Shown here in pieces: positions 4,750-6,320 of a stretch of DNA of 6,320 bases. This stretch comes from Firmicutes bacterium UBA5499. Lineage in GTDB: Bacteria; Bacillota; DTU084. Position 1 is the stretch's first letter. Every line of letters starts with the position of its first letter. Where the stretch lies: NCBI GenBank assembly GCA_002426275.1, contig DIPB01000012.1, positions 1,107-7,426 of the forward strand. Direction: 5' to 3'. Under the pieces are notes generated by a model. The model made no database searches. It saw only the letters and a program-made list of their open reading frames with translations, and was not told where the DNA came from. Made by a program: the position numbers and the translations under genes.

Positions 4750-6320
4750 TCACAGCCGCCCCGAGCGCATAATGGAGATTACAAGCCACAGGCCTAGGAT
4801 TGCGGCGCCCAGAAAGCCTATGGAACCCAGAGCCGGCAAGCCATATACTTTCGGCCCCACATCCACATTGGCCAACATGGAAGAGCCGATGATGAGCGCC
4901 GATGTGATCAGGCTGAAAACAATACGATTCACCATTTTGCTCAGCGCGGCCATAACCGGGGTCAGATTAGTGTGCTCCATCTCCAATTTCAGCTTGCCGG
5001 CCAAAGTATCATCCAACAGTTTAAACAACTTCTCGGGCAACCTGAAGGCAGCCCTGGAAAAGCGAAAGGCAGCGGTCAATCCCTGACTTAAATTGGCTTG
5101 GGGATCCCAACTCGTCAAGAGAAGCTGGCGCGTATAAGGAACCACTAACTGAGTGGAGCTAAGAGCCGGGGCCAGCTTGGCCACAACTCCTTCCAGCGTG
5201 ATCAGGCTCCGCAGGAGCATCACCATCTCTCTGGGCATGGCAAGGTTGTTCCTCCTGGCAGCTTTCATGATCCGCCCCATTAGCTCTGTAAGCTTGAGCT
5301 TCTCCAAAGGCAAAGCCGCATAATCGCTGTAAAGCTCGCCTAAATCCCGGGTTAATTTCTGCGGGCTCACTTTCCCGCGCCACAGGCCGATGCCCAGCAC
5401 TGAATTGGTTAAAAGCTCCAAATCCTCCAGCTCTATTCCCAAAAGAAACTGCTTCAGATATTTCCGCAAGGGCGGAGAGAGCTCCCCCACAAGCCCGAAA
5501 TCTAAAAAAACGATTTTGCGGTCCACAATATGTATGTTGCCAGGATGGGGATCAGCATGAAAAAAACCGGCTTCCAGGATTTGTCTGCAGTAATTCTGTA
5601 CCAGTTTTGTTGCTATTTCTTCAGGATCATAGCCTGCGGCAGTCAGCTGTTGGATCCTATCTAGCCTGATCCCAGCCAGATACTCCATCACCAGCACTTT
5701 AGACGTTGTCAGTTCATAAACTTCAGGCGCGCGCAGGTATTTAACCCCTTTGTTATTCTCGGCAAAGCGCTTTATATTACGAGCTTCAAGGAGATAATCC
5801 AACTCTTGTTTGGTGGAAAACGCCAGCTCTTCTATGGCCTCTTCCATATTGAGAACGGCAAAATAGGGGGCAAACCTTCCCAAACGCACCAGCTGCCTGA
5901 GCAACATCAGATCCTGCTGTATAATTTTACTGATCCCAGCTCGCTGCACCTTCACAGCTACCTGTTCTCCAGACGGAAGCCTCGCCAGGTGGATTTGGGC
6001 AGTGGAAGCTGCGGCCAGAGGTTCAGCCTGAAATTCTGCGAATACTTCCTCAATTTTTCCCTGCAGCTCTTCTTCAACGGTCTTTTTGATCTGGGCCAGC
6101 GGCTCCGGCTGAACATCATCCTGCAGCTTGGCCAACTCTCGGCAGAAGTTTTCTGGCAGCAGATCCGGCCGGTTGGCCAAAAGCTGCCCCAACTTCACGA
6201 AGGTAGGGCCCAACTCTTCTAAAGCGCGTCTCAATTCCAGGGCGGCATCTTTCTTCAGAAAGCCATCCCTAAGCCCGTGACGCAAAAAAACCGAGATGAT
6301 CTCTCTGAGCCTGCTGTGTC
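4750..6320 (-). CDS. ubiB: AarF/ABC1/UbiB-family atypical kinase-like membrane protein (5' end outside window)
   Basis: 522 codons are visible. The frame stays open to the right edge (HSRLREIISVFLRHGLRDGF), so a TTG at 6283-6285 is not the start, and perhaps 30-40 residues are missing compared with the usual 550-560. UbiB-family proteins are atypical kinase-fold ATPases that support isoprenoid-quinone synthesis or membrane-lipid handling. Their substrate in Firmicutes is not established. Visible motifs are: FVKLGQ, the KxGQ signature (Lys codon 6193-6195); the Ala-rich nucleotide loop AAASTAQIH; VAVKVQ with the ATP-site Lys (5950-5952); the ExD motif in QELDYLLEARN (Glu 5803-5805); FFHADPHPGNI, the catalytic loop (Asp 5551-5553); and DFG (Asp 5500-5502). 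All key residues are intact. Two C-terminal hydrophobic helices (IVFSLITSALIIGSSML and FLGAAILGLWLVISIM) anchor it in the membrane, ending SGRL as is usual for the family. It converges on tex across the accessory interval. Confidence 0.95.
   Translation of the reverse strand, partial: HSRLREIISVFLRHGLRDGFLKKDAALELRRALEELGPTFVKLGQLLANRPDLLPENFCRELAKLQDDVQPEPLAQIKKTVEEELQGKIEEVFAEFQAEPLAAASTAQIHLARLPSGEQVAVKVQRAGISKIIQQDLMLLRQLVRLGRFAPYFAVLNMEEAIEELAFSTKQELDYLLEARNIKRFAENNKGVKYLRAPEVYELTTSKVLVMEYLAGIRLDRIQQLTAAGYDPEEIATKLVQNYCRQILEAGFFHADPHPGNIHIVDRKIVFLDFGLVGELSPPLRKYLKQFLLGIELEDLELLTNSVLGIGLWRGKVSPQKLTRDLGELYSDYAALPLEKLKLTELMGRIMKAARRNNLAMPREMVMLLRSLITLEGVVAKLAPALSSTQLVVPYTRQLLLTSWDPQANLSQGLTAAFRFSRAAFRLPEKLFKLLDDTLAGKLKLEMEHTNLTPVMAALSKMVNRIVFSLITSALIIGSSMLANVDVGPKVYGLPALGSIGFLGAAILGLWLVISIMRSGRL

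Noticed and set aside
5806..6222. 138-codon plus-strand frame opposite the UbiB-family gene
   Set aside because: It lies wholly antisense to conserved kinase-like motifs. Its composition follows from the complementary strand.

Overview
The window reads as chromosomal DNA of a low-to-mid GC Gram-positive-lineage bacterium (Bacillota). The class is probably Clostridia or Negativicutes, but this is an inference from gene families and style, not from a marker gene. Supporting signs are strong GGAGG/AAGGAG ribosome binding sites, a TTG start, a single-domain HTH regulator of the YozG/HTH_26 kind, a cytosolic GGDEF protein of a type common in anaerobic Firmicutes, and a Tex protein of Bacillus-like length.

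Layout from left to right: (1) the last 57 codons of an unidentified plus-strand gene, closed by a textbook terminator (232-256). (2) A complete plus-strand tex gene (413-2509, TTG start) with Tex-N, YqgF-like, helix-hairpin-helix and S1 domains. (3) A worn stretch of minus-strand sequence: a small frameshifted gene (2590-2849), a 12-bp stem hairpin (2873-2914), an intact diguanylate cyclase (2948-3745), and directly upstream of it a broken gene (3775-4170) whose C-terminal end looks like an NTF2/SnoaL-type fold. (4) A plus-strand, AT-rich 68-residue HTH regulator (4244-4450) with a consensus -10 box and a perfect 16-bp inverted repeat that encloses its ribosome binding site and start codon. 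(5) About 300 bp without a convincing gene. (6) A minus-strand AarF/ABC1/UbiB-family kinase-like gene (from 4750 to beyond the right edge).

The two housekeeping-type genes, tex and the UbiB-family gene, point toward each other. The material between them is accessory and partly decayed: two pseudogenes, one c-di-GMP enzyme and one small regulator. The broken gene 29 bp upstream of the diguanylate cyclase has the spacing of an operon partner, so the cyclase may have lost a co-transcribed partner. The most notable signal is the start region of the HTH gene. Three ATAA-N-TTAT motifs lie between the presumed transcription start and codon 4, and two of them form the arms of the 16-bp repeat. This suggests autoregulation at DNA level, translation control by an mRNA hairpin, or both. 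I saw no CRISPR array, tRNA, rRNA, complete insertion sequence or clear defence system.
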